NCBI RefSeq assembly: GCF_900142605.1
Contig: NZ_FRBL01000004.1
Location: 434,001 to 498,000 of the forward strand
DNA: 64,000 bases
Direction: 5' to 3'
Source of the DNA: Chitinophaga jiangningensis
GTDB lineage: Bacteria > Bacteroidota > Bacteroidia > Chitinophagales > Chitinophagaceae
Part shown: positions 16,174 through 27,200 of the stretch, in pieces
Layout: every line of letters starts with the position of its first letter
How positions within the stretch are numbered: the stretch's first letter is position 1
Notes under the pieces: generated by a model
What the model was told of the DNA's origin: nothing
The model's database searches: none
The model's input: only the letters and a program-made list of their open reading frames with translations
Translations under genes and position numbers: made by a program

Positions 16174-16230
16174 TACGAGTGATCCAATAACACTAGCATG
16201 GCTTTTTCCAAACTTTGAAACCAAGTCTGT

Positions 16231-17865
16231 ATGAAAAATTCTTTAAAATTCGGATGGATACTATTACTGCTACTTGTTGCCATGGCTTCCAGGGCACAAG
16301 ATAGTAGCTCCCTCTATGTTGCTCAGTTACTACATCCGCAATCCGACAGTGTGCGCACCCACGCCATTGGCAGATTGGTAGCCCTTCGCATACCTGCTAC
16401 CTTCCCCCTGTTAATGGCTATTAATGATAAAAAGCTGTATTTGCTGGATAACCAGGCAATAACAATTGATGGCAAACCATCCGATGAAGAAAAATACAGA
16501 CTTCACCGTGTTTATCCCGATACCAGACCATTACATAACAGCAGCGGTGATCCGCTGCTGTTATCCCTCTCACAGCTGAAAACTGTGGACATTCCAAGGG
16601 CAGACAGACTACTGCTGCTACCAATCGCCCCGCTCTTTAATCTCTACAGCCCAGATGCCCAAAAAAGAATACAGGCATACGGGCAACTTACCGACCTCCA
16701 GGATCCGCAAGTGCAAAAGATTTTAGCAGATGTAGTCAGCAAAGAAACAGACTACAATGCACTTCGCATCGGAAAAGAATCACTCTACGCAATTCAGTTA
16801 CATACCGCCAAAAACGAAGCAACAGCGAAAGCATATATAGACAGCATCGCCCGGAACTGGAGCGACAATGCCTCTGCATTACTCACAGCTTATGGCTCCG
16901 GAAAAGCATTCAATACCAACACGGCTAATTACGCCATCGAAAAAGCAAAACAACTCGAAAGTAAATACGACAACCTGCAACGCATTCAAAACCTTTTTAG
17001 TGGCCTTAGCTTAGGCAGCATCTTAATCCTGATAGCACTGGGCCTTTCTATCGTATACGGCCTGGCAGGCGTTATTAATATGGCCCATGGAGAGTTTATG
17101 ATGATAGGCGCTTATACCACCTATTGCATCCAAATGTTGTTCAGCCGTGGGTATGGCGACTGGTTCTTCATCATCTCACTCCCCCTTTCCTTTATCGTTG
17201 CCGGACTAATGGGCCTCATACTAGAACGACTCGTAATAAGACATCTTTACAGCAAACCATTAGAAAGCCTGTTGGCAACATGGGGCATCAGCTTAATACT
17301 GGTGCAAACAGCCAGATTAATTTTTGGGGATCTTACTGCTGTTAAAACCCCACAGCTGTTAGCCGGCGGATGGCAGGCTGCCCCTCACCTTACACTTCCT
17401 TATAACAGGATCTTTATCATAGCACTTACTGCGGTAATGGTACTGCTCACTTACCTGATGTTATTCAAAACAAAATTAGGATTACAAATCCGCGCAGTTA
17501 CGCAAAACAGGCAAATGAGCGCCTGCCTGGGCGTGGAAACGCGTCGTATAGCCGCTGTTACTTTCTTTATAGGCTCAGGTTTGGCCGGACTCGCCGGCTG
17601 TGCTATCACCCTGATTGGCAACGTAGTGCCGGATATGGGACAAACCTACATTGTAGATTCCTTCCTGGTAGTGGTAACAGGCGGAGTAGGAAAACTTGCC
17701 GGAACAATAGTATCCGGACTAGGCATCGGATTTTTCACTAAAATTTCCGAGGCATTTTTCCAGGCTGTATATGGGAAAGTATTCATACTGCTGTTCATTA
17801 TGCTGTTTATGCAGTATAAACCTAAAGGACTGTTTCCAGATAAAGGACGTATTGCTGAAGAATAA
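16231..17865 (+). CDS. urtB: Urea ABC transporter permease UrtB
   Basis: A 544-residue permease. A signal peptide (1-22) is followed by an exported N-terminal region of about 230 residues with helical repeats, a known extension in many UrtB proteins. From about residue 255 the LivH-type permease begins: GLSLGSILILIALGLSIVYG, then AGVINMAHGEFMMIGAY, a hallmark of branched-chain/urea permeases. Several further membrane segments follow up to the end. Inserted in the inner membrane, it forms the channel together with UrtC. The gene lies 57 bp after urtA and 12 bp before urtC. Confidence 0.94.
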   Translation: MKNSLKFGWILLLLLVAMASRAQDSSSLYVAQLLHPQSDSVRTHAIGRLVALRIPATFPLLMAINDKKLYLLDNQAITIDGKPSDEEKYRLHRVYPDTRPLHNSSGDPLLLSLSQLKTVDIPRADRLLLLPIAPLFNLYSPDAQKRIQAYGQLTDLQDPQVQKILADVVSKETDYNALRIGKESLYAIQLHTAKNEATAKAYIDSIARNWSDNASALLTAYGSGKAFNTNTANYAIEKAKQLESKYDNLQRIQNLFSGLSLGSILILIALGLSIVYGLAGVINMAHGEFMMIGAYTTYCIQMLFSRGYGDWFFIISLPLSFIVAGLMGLILERLVIRHLYSKPLESLLATWGISLILVQTARLIFGDLTAVKTPQLLAGGWQAAPHLTLPYNRIFIIALTAVMVLLTYLMLFKTKLGLQIRAVTQNRQMSACLGVETRRIAAVTFFIGSGLAGLAGCAITLIGNVVPDMGQTYIVDSFLVVVTGGVGKLAGTIVSGLGIGFFTKISEAFFQAVYGKVFILLFIMLFMQYKPKGLFPDKGRIAEE

Positions 17866-17877
17866 AAAATCAGAAAA

Positions 17878-18942
17878 ATGAAAACTAATAACAGCTCTCT
17901 TTACTATATACTATTCATCGCCATTTTTGCGATTCTATTGCCTGCCGGACATCTTTCAGGCTTCCTTTCCATCAATACTATTTCAATATGGGGCAGATAC
18001 TTTTGTTTTGCGATCGCCGCTTTAGGAATAGACTTAATCTGGGGATACACCGGCATTCTCTCCATGTGCCAGGCCTTCTTCTTTTGCCTGGGCAGCTATG
18101 GTATTGCCATGCACCTGGTGTTGCAAAAAACTGCCTTACCGGATTTTATGGTGTGGAATAAGATCACAACACTCCCCTTCTTCTGGCAACCATTTAATTC
18201 GTTTAGTCTCACCGTGATACTCTGTATGCTGATTCCAGCTGCCCTTGCATTCCTGATAGGATTTGTATTATTTAAAAGCAGGATAAAAGGTGTATACATG
18301 GCTATCATCACACAGGCGCTAACGTTAGCCATGTGGCTAATTTTTCTTAGGAATGAAACCAATCTTGGTGGCACCAATGGGTTAACTGATTTTAAAACCT
18401 TACTGGGTTTTGATCTGGCTAACACCCAGGTAAAACTGGCGTTATATTTCATTTCCTTCACGGTGCTTTGCCTTGCCTATATGGCCTGTCATCGTATTAC
18501 CAGGTCTAAATTCGGAAAAGTATTGCAAGCCATCAGAGACAGTGAATCCAGAGTTAGTTATACCGCGTATCACACAGTGAATTTCAAACTTGCCGTATTC
18601 GTAGTGGCTGCGCTGTTAGCTGCAGTTGGCGGCATGCTCTATTTACCTCAAACAGGCATTATCACTCCTGGCAGGATGGATGTTAAAGCATCTGTAGAAA
18701 TGGTCATGTGGGTGGCCTTAGGAGGTAGAGGCAATCTAAAAGGCGCGGTGATTGGCGCATTGCTGGTTAACTTCCTGTATAGTGTTTGTACCAGCTGGTT
18801 CCCGGATTCCTGGCTATTTATCCTCGGCTTCCTCTTCGTGATTACAGTTTTATATTTCGACAAAGGGCTGATAGGATTAGTAACAACATTACGGGCACGA
18901 ATTGGCAACCTGTATTTAAAAACCGCACAAACCACCAATTAA
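17878..18942 (+). CDS. urtC: Urea ABC transporter permease UrtC
   Basis: A 354-residue LivM-type permease with about nine membrane segments. The segments IDLIWGYTGILSMCQAFFF and NLGGTNGLTDF, and the cytoplasmic loop GKVLQAIRDSESR that contacts the ATPases, are typical of UrtC. Start is 12 bp after the urtB stop and the urtD start lies 1 bp after its stop, so it is well inside the operon. It pairs with UrtB to form the urea pore in the inner membrane. Confidence 0.95.
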   Translation: MKTNNSSLYYILFIAIFAILLPAGHLSGFLSINTISIWGRYFCFAIAALGIDLIWGYTGILSMCQAFFFCLGSYGIAMHLVLQKTALPDFMVWNKITTLPFFWQPFNSFSLTVILCMLIPAALAFLIGFVLFKSRIKGVYMAIITQALTLAMWLIFLRNETNLGGTNGLTDFKTLLGFDLANTQVKLALYFISFTVLCLAYMACHRITRSKFGKVLQAIRDSESRVSYTAYHTVNFKLAVFVVAALLAAVGGMLYLPQTGIITPGRMDVKASVEMVMWVALGGRGNLKGAVIGALLVNFLYSVCTSWFPDSWLFILGFLFVITVLYFDKGLIGLVTTLRARIGNLYLKTAQTTN

Positions 18943-18943
18943 T

Positions 18944-19699
18944 ATGCTTTTAACCGTCAATAATCTCTCAGTTTCCTTTGGTGGTGTACATGCTCTCAAC
19001 CTGGATCATTTCAGCGTAGGCGAAAAAGAACTGAGAGTCATCATTGGCCCCAATGGGGCCGGAAAATCCACCCTGCTCGATATTATCTGTGGTAAAACCA
19101 GGGCAGATTCGGGAGAAGTAACCTTCAAAGGGAAACAGATATTAGGGAAAAATGAAGTAACCATCGCTGAAATGGGCATTGGCAGAAAATTTCAGAAACC
19201 AAGCATATTTCCTGAACTGACTGTATACGATAACCTGCTCCTGGCTGTAAAAACGAAGAAGGATATTTTTTCTACTTTATTCTTTAGGGTCACGCCAGCC
19301 ATTGCAGACAGGATACATAGTGTAGCCATGCGTCTGCAACTGAATGGCGTGATGTATAAACTGGCCGGCGCCCTCGCACACGGACAAAAACAATGGTTGG
19401 AAATTGCTATCGTGATGCTGCAGGACCCCACGCTTATGCTGATAGATGAACCAGCTGCAGGCATGTCGGATGAAGAAACTGAAAAAACAGGCGGGCTGTT
19501 ACTCGAACTGGCAAAAACACATAGCATCATCGTTATTGAACATGATATGAAATTCATTGAACAGATAGCTAATAACCTCGTTACCGTGCTGGTAAGAGGT
19601 AAAAGACTCATGGAAGGAACTTTTGATGAAGTAAAGAATGATCAGAGAGTTATAGACTGCTATTTAGGAAGATCAAACGCACAACTGGAAACATTATGA
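18944..19699 (+). CDS. urtD: Urea ABC transporter ATP-binding protein UrtD
   Basis: A 251-residue ATPase of the LivG type. Walker A is GPNGAGKST at 35-43. The signature region reads LAHGQKQWLEI instead of LSGGQ, which is normal for UrtD. Walker B is LMLIDEPAAGM and the H-loop is VIEHDMKFI. It powers urea import with UrtE. The gene overlaps urtE by 4 bp (ATGA), which implies translational coupling. Confidence 0.95.
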   Translation: MLLTVNNLSVSFGGVHALNLDHFSVGEKELRVIIGPNGAGKSTLLDIICGKTRADSGEVTFKGKQILGKNEVTIAEMGIGRKFQKPSIFPELTVYDNLLLAVKTKKDIFSTLFFRVTPAIADRIHSVAMRLQLNGVMYKLAGALAHGQKQWLEIAIVMLQDPTLMLIDEPAAGMSDEETEKTGGLLLELAKTHSIIVIEHDMKFIEQIANNLVTVLVRGKRLMEGTFDEVKNDQRVIDCYLGRSNAQLETL

Positions 19700-20418
19700 A
19701 CCACGCTTATACTGCACCCATTTTATCCGTAAACCAGCTGGTAGCAGCATACGGACAAAGCACCATTCTCAGAGGCACCACCCTTTCCATGCAGAAAGGA
19801 GCTATTACCACTGTAATGGGAAGAAATGGAGTGGGCAAAACCACTTTATTAAAAACCATCATGGGATTATTACCTGTGCAGGAAGGTACCATCACTTTCA
19901 ACAACCAGGATATCACTAAAATCCCTTCCCATAAAAAAGCTAAAATTGGTATCGCCTATGTGCCTCAGGGCAGGGAAATTATTCCCAAATTAAGTGTTTA
20001 TGAAAACCTGCAACTGGGACTCATCGCTCATGCCGATAAAAATGCGAAATTACCAGAGGAGGAAATCTATCACCTGTTCCCTATACTGAAAGATTTCAGA
20101 AAAAGAGCTGGTGGTAACCTCAGTGGTGGTCAACAGCAACAACTGGCCATAGCCCGTGCCCTGGTTAGCAATCCAACACTCCTATTACTGGATGAACCTA
20201 CGGAAGGCATACAACCTTCTATTGCCCAGGAAATTGGTAGTATATTGCAAAAACTTGTGAAAGAGAAAGGACTTTCTGTACTATTAGTTGAACAAAAAAT
20301 AGATTTCGCCACACAGGTTACTGACCATTACTATTTTATGGACAGAGGGAAGATGGTGATGGATGGCGGGGCTGAAGAACTAAACCACAAAGCCCTGGAA
20401 AAATATATTTCCGTATAA
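19696..20418 (+). CDS. urtE: Urea ABC transporter ATP-binding protein UrtE
   Basis: A 240-residue ATPase of the LivF type: Walker A GRNGVGKT at 42-49, signature LSGGQQQQLAIARAL, Walker B LLLLDEPTEGI, and a Q/H-loop region VLLVEQ. VPQGREIIPKLSVYENL is typical of UrtE. Last gene of the importer; an intrinsic terminator follows 28 bp after the stop codon. Confidence 0.95.
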   Translation: MNHAYTAPILSVNQLVAAYGQSTILRGTTLSMQKGAITTVMGRNGVGKTTLLKTIMGLLPVQEGTITFNNQDITKIPSHKKAKIGIAYVPQGREIIPKLSVYENLQLGLIAHADKNAKLPEEEIYHLFPILKDFRKRAGGNLSGGQQQQLAIARALVSNPTLLLLDEPTEGIQPSIAQEIGSILQKLVKEKGLSVLLVEQKIDFATQVTDHYYFMDRGKMVMDGGAEELNHKALEKYISV

Positions 20419-20446
20419 TCACCTGGTTTAGCAACTATAAAAATCT

Positions 20447-20475
20447 GGATCTTGCCGGGAATACCGGCAAGATCC
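20447..20475 (+). terminator. Hairpin after urtE
   Basis: Perfect 12-bp stem (GGATCTTGCCGG with its complement) and a 5-nt loop, followed by a weak T-containing stretch. It separates the importer operon from the two-component genes, perhaps only partly. Confidence 0.65.
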
Positions 20476-20502
20476 TTCCTGCATTAAAAAGGTTCTCATA
20501 TT

Positions 20503-21903
20503 ATGCATCCTGTTTCTGAAGATCGAAGCGTTTTTAAAATATTTACTATTCTCTATGCTGTTGCACTTACCACAATAGCCCTGCTTTCTGTTTTCAGTCA
20601 GATCAAAATCCAGCAGGCACTCAATCACCAGATGGATGATTCACATGTCATCAACTTTGCAGCACGCTTACGCACCTATAGCCAGACACTCAGCAAACTT
20701 GCACTGTTGCTGGAATCAGGACGTGATATTGAAGACAATAGAAAAGAGTTTATCAATACGCTTAAGCAATGGCAAAAATCGCATGAAGGCCTTCAGGAAG
20801 GCAGCCACTTTTTAAACCTCCCTGCCAATGACCAGGATGAATTGCGACAAATGTTTGAAATCATCAAAACCCCGCACCAGGAAATCTGGGATGCTGCCAG
20901 CAAAATGATTACCGTTTTGCAGAAAGACAGTTCCTTCAATCCTGCCCATATCAGACCTTATGTACAAACCATCTTATCCTATGAAAAGTCTTATCTGCTG
21001 GGCATGGAACTCATTGTTTTCGACTACGACAGATTCAGCAAAGAACGTATACGCAGCCTCAAGGAAATCGAATACCTGGTTCTCGGTCTGGTACTCTGCA
21101 CCCTGATGGTGGAAGCAGCAGTCATCTTCTATCCACTCTCCACCCGGATAAGAAAAATCATCCGTGGGCTTGTAGCTGCACAGGAAAGAGCACAGCGACT
21201 TACCGAACAGATACATCTGGCCAACCAGGAAAAGCTATTAAGACAGGAAACAGAACAGCGAATACGCTCCTACTCAATCATCAACGGAGAAGAAAAAGAA
21301 CGCAAACGAATCGCCACCGAAATACATGATGGCATTGGTCAGATGCTGACCAGCCTTCGCATGAAACTGGAACAAATCGAAGACAGAACCAACCAGCATG
21401 ATCCGGAAATTGCACTGGTCAACAAGATGATGAAAAGCATCATCACCGAAACCAGGCGAATCTGCGCCGACCTGCTGCCCAGCGTTCTGGAAGATTTCGG
21501 CCTTAAAGCCGCTATAGAAGAATTAATTAAGTCGTGTAAACTTACCTCTCCTGGTGTTACATTCTTACTGGAAGACACCCTCACCGGCGGCCCCCTACCC
21601 AGAGAAGTGGAAATAGGAGTATTCCGTATATTGCAGGAAGCACTGAACAATGCCATGAAACATGCTGCTGCTGATACTATTGAAGTAGAGATAGATGGCG
21701 GTGCAGGTGCATTGGAATTAATAGTGAGAGACAATGGCCGAGGTTTTCATTTTGATAGTCGACAGCTCTTTTCCAAAGAACAGGCGAAGAAATCGAATGG
21801 CATCAGAAATATGAAAGAAAGAGCAGAACTACTGGGAGGCAGTTTACTGATAACTGCTGCTCCCGGAACCGGAACAATCATACACTTGGAATTAACTTAT
21901 TAG
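20503..21903 (+). CDS. NarX-like sensor histidine kinase
   Basis: A 466-residue membrane kinase. Membrane segments at about 11-32 and 191-211 flank a periplasmic helical domain. Near its start, INFAARLRTYSQTLSKLALL resembles the P-box of NarX/PilJ-type sensors, which in NarX binds nitrate or nitrite. The kinase part is of the HisKA_3 type: phospho-acceptor His275 in EIHDGIGQML, N-box EALNNAMKHA, G1 box DNGRGF, and a final GIRNMKERAELLGG. It is 2 bp from the response regulator gene. The place directly behind the urea importer suggests nitrogen-related control of urt, but the ligand is not known. Confidence 0.9.
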   Translation: MHPVSEDRSVFKIFTILYAVALTTIALLSVFSQIKIQQALNHQMDDSHVINFAARLRTYSQTLSKLALLLESGRDIEDNRKEFINTLKQWQKSHEGLQEGSHFLNLPANDQDELRQMFEIIKTPHQEIWDAASKMITVLQKDSSFNPAHIRPYVQTILSYEKSYLLGMELIVFDYDRFSKERIRSLKEIEYLVLGLVLCTLMVEAAVIFYPLSTRIRKIIRGLVAAQERAQRLTEQIHLANQEKLLRQETEQRIRSYSIINGEEKERKRIATEIHDGIGQMLTSLRMKLEQIEDRTNQHDPEIALVNKMMKSIITETRRICADLLPSVLEDFGLKAAIEELIKSCKLTSPGVTFLLEDTLTGGPLPREVEIGVFRILQEALNNAMKHAAADTIEVEIDGGAGALELIVRDNGRGFHFDSRQLFSKEQAKKSNGIRNMKERAELLGGSLLITAAPGTGTIIHLELTY

Positions 21904-21905
21904 CA

Positions 21906-22565
21906 ATGAAAAAAATCAATGTCTTTTTAGTGGATGACCACGAGATATTCAGAAACGGTTTACAGCAACTGATCAACAGCGAACCCGACATGGAAGTAAT
22001 AGGTGAAGCCAGTAGCGGAGAAGATGCATTACTACAGCTGGAATCCCTGGATGCAGATGTAATCATGATGGATATACGCATGCCGGAGTTAAATGGCCTC
22101 GAAACCAGTTCCAGAATTCTTGCAAAGAACCCTAAAAGGCGTATCCTTTTCTTCAGCCTCTTTGATGAACCAGATTATGTAGCCGCAGCGCTGGAAATGG
22201 GCGCCAGCGGATATATACTGAAAGATACCAGCAATAAAATATTTCTCAATGCAATCAGAACAATTTACCAGGGCAAATACTATTTTATAGGTGAGGTAAG
22301 TGATATCATTGTAAAAAAATATCTGGATGCCAGACATAATAACGGCAATGCTCCTATGCAGGAAATTTCGCTTTCGCGAAGAGAGGAACAAATACTCCGG
22401 ATGATCAACAGAGGAAAGAATAATAAAGATATTGCTGAGTCGCTGCAGCTAAGCATCAGGACTGTCGAAACCCACAGAATGAATATACTAAGGAAGTTTC
22501 AGGTGAATAGTATCGAAGAAGCGATTGAATACTGTAAGACGAATACACTATGGAAGGAGCTTTAA
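21906..22565 (+). CDS. LuxR/NarL-family response regulator
   Basis: A 219-residue two-domain regulator. Receiver domain 1-120 with Asp10, Asp11, phospho-acceptor Asp56 (IMMDIRMPEL) and the conserved Lys in YILKDTS. The C-terminal LuxR-type HTH at about 148-210 contains LSRREEQILRMINRGKNNKD and VETHRMNILRKF. Partner of the kinase directly upstream. The TACTTAAGTAC palindromes in front of the urt operon are possible binding sites for it, since NarL-type regulators bind short heptamers, but this is untested. Confidence 0.93.
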   Translation: MKKINVFLVDDHEIFRNGLQQLINSEPDMEVIGEASSGEDALLQLESLDADVIMMDIRMPELNGLETSSRILAKNPKRRILFFSLFDEPDYVAAALEMGASGYILKDTSNKIFLNAIRTIYQGKYYFIGEVSDIIVKKYLDARHNNGNAPMQEISLSRREEQILRMINRGKNNKDIAESLQLSIRTVETHRMNILRKFQVNSIEEAIEYCKTNTLWKEL

Positions 22566-22614
22566 CAGTAGGACATCGTTTTTGATTACGACTCCCGGTA
22601 TTGATGCAAAGAAA

Positions 22615-22655
22615 AGCTTGTCCTCACACAGGGAGTAATTGCATGAGGACAAGCT
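22615..22655. terminator. Inverted repeat between convergent genes
   Basis: AGCTTGTCCTCA at 22615-22626 is complementary to 22644-22655, 17-nt loop. It lies between the response regulator and the end of the SusD gene, so it likely ends transcription from one or both sides. Confidence 0.6.
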
Positions 22656-22661
22656 GAATGC

Positions 22662-24188
22662 TTAATACCCTGGATTCTGCTCCAAATTAGTATTAATGGA
22701 CCGCTCATTATTGTTTATCGGCAAATACTTCGACTTCTCCGTATAGCCGTTGGCAAATTTCGTTTCAATGAGGCTACCATCAGCACCTCTTACTTCCAGC
22801 GGATAAATATTCTTTCCGATTCCCCAGCGCCTTACATCATCCCAGTACAACCCTTCCAGGGCAAATTCAATCCGCCGCTCATGGCGCAATTGCTTCAGCG
22901 CTTCCGGCTGCGACAGGCTAATTGGCAACGCGGTAATTTTCACATCTGTGCGGGAGGTGCGGATCTGATTGATCAGTTGCATTGCCTGTGGTATATCCGT
23001 ACCTTTCTGTATCAACGCTTCTGCCTTCGACAGCAGCACGTCCGCATAACGATAAACGATATAGTTCAGCGGTTCCTGGCCAGCCACCACCTGTTGTGTT
23101 TCGATGGTGTATTTACGAATACTGAAACCTACTTTCTGGCCCGTGTGATTTTTAATCTGATCAGGATATAACTGGCCCTGGAAGTAAGCCCCGGGGCGCA
23201 GGATGGTGAAATCCAGCCTCGGATCACGGTTTACATATGGATTCGCTTTATCCACCGGGGAACCGTCAATTGTTTCATAGGCATCTACCAGGTTTTGAAT
23301 AGGCGCCACAGAGTTAGAGCCATCTATACCATACTTCATATTCTGCGGTTGCCAGTGACGGTCAAAATAACTACCCTGCTCAAATGGACCATCCATATAC
23401 TGTACGTCAAAAATCACTTCCGCATTATTTTCGTTTGCCAGTTGGAAAAGTCCCTTATAACTTGGGAAAAGACTGTATTTCCCCAGGCCATCAATCAACC
23501 CGGTATATTCCAGCACCTTGTCCCAATTGGCGGTATATAGGTAAGCGCGCAATTTCATCGCGTAAGCTGCCCCCAGTGATGCCCGGCCTGCTACCGGCGC
23601 ATCTTTGGGCAATGCCTTGATCGCCTCATCATAATCACTATGCACCTGCGCCCAGGTTTCTTCTTCGGTATTACGTTTCAGCTGCCGTGCCTCATCCGCA
23701 GTAATGGTTTTGGTGAAAACCGGTACACCACCATAGGTATTGGCCAGCAGTGCATAAAACACGCCACGCAGGAAATAAACCTCCCCTGCCATCTGCGCTT
23801 TCTTTGCATCATCGATAGGTACCTTGCCGATATTTTCCAGGAAAGTGTTAGCGCGATTAATCCCGGTATAACATTGCTTCCATCGATCAATCACGATACC
23901 GCCATCATTGGCGGATATACTTCCGTTACCTACCTGTTGTTCCATACCTTCCCAGTGGGCCCACTGATAGGCATTCGGTGAACAGGCATCAAAGCCCCCG
24001 CCGTAGCCATAAACACCGGATTCATGCAACACATTGTACACCCCATACAGTGCCAGTAAAGCATCTGATTCTGACTGCCAGAAATTCCCCGTTGTAATCC
24101 TGTCGTCCGGCTGCTTGTCCAGGAATGATTTGGAACAACCACTAAAACATATAAGCGCTGCCGTTAGTATAGCTATAATCTTTCTCAT
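22662..24188 (-). CDS. SusD/RagB-family nutrient-binding lipoprotein
   Basis: A 508-residue lipoprotein with a lipobox LICFSGC. The mature part starts with SFLDKQPDDRITTGNFW, a usual SusD start, and shows the helical TPR-like region, then the C-terminal RHERRIEFALEGLYWDDVRRWG block diagnostic of the family, close in meaning to the RxERxxEFxxEGxRxxDLxRW signature. It sits on the cell surface and forms the lid over the SusC channel encoded 12 bp upstream. No glycosidase is beside it, so the substrate (glycan or other) cannot be told from the neighbourhood. Confidence 0.94.
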   Translation of the reverse strand: MRKIIAILTAALICFSGCSKSFLDKQPDDRITTGNFWQSESDALLALYGVYNVLHESGVYGYGGGFDACSPNAYQWAHWEGMEQQVGNGSISANDGGIVIDRWKQCYTGINRANTFLENIGKVPIDDAKKAQMAGEVYFLRGVFYALLANTYGGVPVFTKTITADEARQLKRNTEEETWAQVHSDYDEAIKALPKDAPVAGRASLGAAYAMKLRAYLYTANWDKVLEYTGLIDGLGKYSLFPSYKGLFQLANENNAEVIFDVQYMDGPFEQGSYFDRHWQPQNMKYGIDGSNSVAPIQNLVDAYETIDGSPVDKANPYVNRDPRLDFTILRPGAYFQGQLYPDQIKNHTGQKVGFSIRKYTIETQQVVAGQEPLNYIVYRYADVLLSKAEALIQKGTDIPQAMQLINQIRTSRTDVKITALPISLSQPEALKQLRHERRIEFALEGLYWDDVRRWGIGKNIYPLEVRGADGSLIETKFANGYTEKSKYLPINNNERSINTNLEQNPGY

Positions 24189-24200
24189 TGTTTTTACTTT

Positions 24201-27200
24201 TTAGAGTTGCAGGTTGATACCAAAAGTAGCGATGACCGGTGTTGGGTAAACTCCACCACCGTTGTCAAACGTATTCTGCTCCGGATCAAATCCTATGTAC
24301 CCTTTGGAGGTGAAGGAAGGCAAATTTTGTACGTTGGCATACACACTGGCGCTCTTGAAGTGTATGGCGTGCAGCCATGCTTCAGGAAGCTGGTACAATA
24401 ACTGGATATTTTTGATTTTCAGGTAACTCATGTTCTGCACCCAGAAGGAGGATTCATAGCGGTTCCAGGTGTCGTTCACCCTGATACGGGGCAAAGTATT
24501 GCTATGATTTTCCGGCGTCCAGGCGCCGCGCCAGCGCGTCAGCAACGAACCTCCGGAAATACCCAGCGGCTGCGTCCAGGCGCTTTGATTATAGCCATTT
24601 ACACCGGCCATTCCCTGTGTTACTACGTTCAGGCTCCAGCGTTTGTAATTTACATTGAGCGTTAAACCGTATGTCCAGGTAGGCAGTGTATTGCCGAGCG
24701 CCTGTTTATCGTTGAAATCCAGCTTGCCGTCTCCGTTTACATCTTCATACTTTATATCTCCTGCTTTGGGCGTATAGCCGTTAGCGTGCATATAATCAGA
24801 TGCTTCCTTGTCGGATTGAAAAATACCGTCGAACTTAAAGCCATACAACATTTTATAAGGTTGGCCTTCACGGATCAGCCACAGCTGATCCGGTGCATCT
24901 TTCCGGAAACGTGTAACCATATTTTTAATATGGGATACGTTAGCGCCGATGCTGTAACTGATACCGGATTTATATTCCGGCGACCGATAGTTTACTGACA
25001 ACTCAAAACCCTTGTTATTCATCTGGCCAATATTCTGGATGGGAGCACTTACATCTCCCATAGTAGCAGAAATAGGTAGCTGCACCAGGATATCATTGGT
25101 ATTTTTGTTGAAATAGTCCAGCTCAAATGAAAGGGCGTTATCAAACAATCCCACATCGAGACCTATATCCGTACTGGTGGTGGTTTCCCAGCTGATATTG
25201 GGATCTACCAGGTTTACAATAGCTGCCCCGGGTGCTAATTGCCCGCCAACGGTATAACTGGTGCTGTTTGACTGCGTGAGTGCCGCTATATAAGGATAGT
25301 CATTATTGATGTTCTGGTTACCCAGCTGCCCCCACGAAGCACGCAGTTTCAGCTGGCTGATAGCGGCTATATTGCGGATAAACCCTTCTTTCTCCATCGC
25401 CCAGCCAACAGATACGGAGGGAAAATATCCCCAGCGGTTTCCTTCCCGGAAACGGGAAGATGCATCCGCACGAAGGTTACCTTCTACCAGATATTTTTCA
25501 CGATAATTATAATTGATACGGCCAAAATACCCCAGGTTGCTCCATTCCGTAGTATTACCGCTGGCAATTACATTGGAGGTACCAGCATCCACTTCATTGA
25601 GGCCTGATTTCGGCGGATTAGATTTTTGCGCCGTCATCTTTTTCAGCTGGTAAGACTCTGACTGCATCCCGATGATGGCACCGATATTATGCACCTGGCT
25701 AATGGTTTTCGTATAGTTGAGGGTGTTATAGTATACCCAATAAAACTCTTCATTATTCCCCCTGTACGGCGATATCTGGGTAGGGTAATCCAGCACTTTA
25801 TCCTGCTGGCCCGCTGCCGTATACACGTAGTTCATTTGATTATACCTGTCCTGGCGATTGTTGTTGGACTGCCCCGTGAACATGGTTTTAAAGGTCAGGT
25901 CCTTCGTGATATTAGCCGTCGCATTCAGCGTGGCCCGGAAGAAATTGTTCATGTATTGCGACCTGCCATTATACAGATCAGGCAGGGGATTACGTGAGTC
26001 CACGATAGGCGAGCCATTGGGTTTCAACGCCTGCGTAGCGCCAAAGCGGCCATCAGACGTGTACGGCGCAATGAACGGATAAGCGCCATTGGACATGATA
26101 TAGTAAACACGTGAGATGCCGTCGTAGGGACTATTAGTTTCCTTACGGGTAATTTGTACGCGGCCACCAATTTCTAACCAGTCCTTTACTTTGTTATTCA
26201 GTGAAAAGTTAATACCATAGCGTTTGCTGTCTGTTTGTTTGATGATACCATCCTGTGACAGATAGTTAGCAGAGAGATAATAGTTTTGTTTGGCAGAGCC
26301 TCCTCTTACGGAAACATTATGTTCTGTGATAGGTGCAGTACGATATATCTCTTTGTAGAAGTCCGTATTGGGATACAGGTAAGGATCGTTATTGTTTGAA
26401 AAATCATCGATCACCTGCTGTGGAAAAATAGGATCACCACCGTTGTTGGCAACAGCCTGGTTCCAGGCCTTCATTAACTCCACACTATTGGTAACGCGGT
26501 CATATTTACGGCCCAGCTGCTGAAAGCCATAGTAGCCGTTATAAGAGAGGGTCGGGTCGCTATTGTAACTACCCTTTTTGGTGGTGACCAATACTACACC
26601 ATTCGCCGCGCGGGAGCCGTAGATGGCAGAAGAGGCCGCATCTTTCAGAATGGTAATACTGGCGATATCGGCAGGGTTTAGCTCTGCCATCCGGCCTTCT
26701 ACCCCGTCGATGAGCACCAGTGGATCGGTGTTATTGAGGGTACCGTACCCGCGTACACGAATAGTGGCACCATCGCTACCCGGAGAACCGGAGTTCTGGC
26801 TTACAAACACACCGGAAACTTTTCCCGCCAGTGCCTGGCTGGGATTGGTGATAGGTCGGTTTTCCAGCGCCTTGTCATAAGTAACGGTAGCTACAGCGCC
26901 CGTGAGGTTAGCACGTTTCTGCGTGCCATAGCCGACTACTACCACTTCGGAGAGCTTATCCTGCGATACTTTCATGACGATTGCCAGCGTTTCGCCTGAT
27001 TTCACTTCTACTTCCGTTGTTTGAAAACCGATAGAAGATAATACCAGCACATCGCCTACTGCAGCTTTTATGGCGAAGTGACCATTCACATCGGTGGTGG
27101 TAACAGCAGTACCGTTTTTGTTCTTTACAGTCGTCCCGATTACAGGTTCTCCATTTTCTGTTTTTACGTTTCCGGACACTGGTACCTGGGAAGGTGACTG

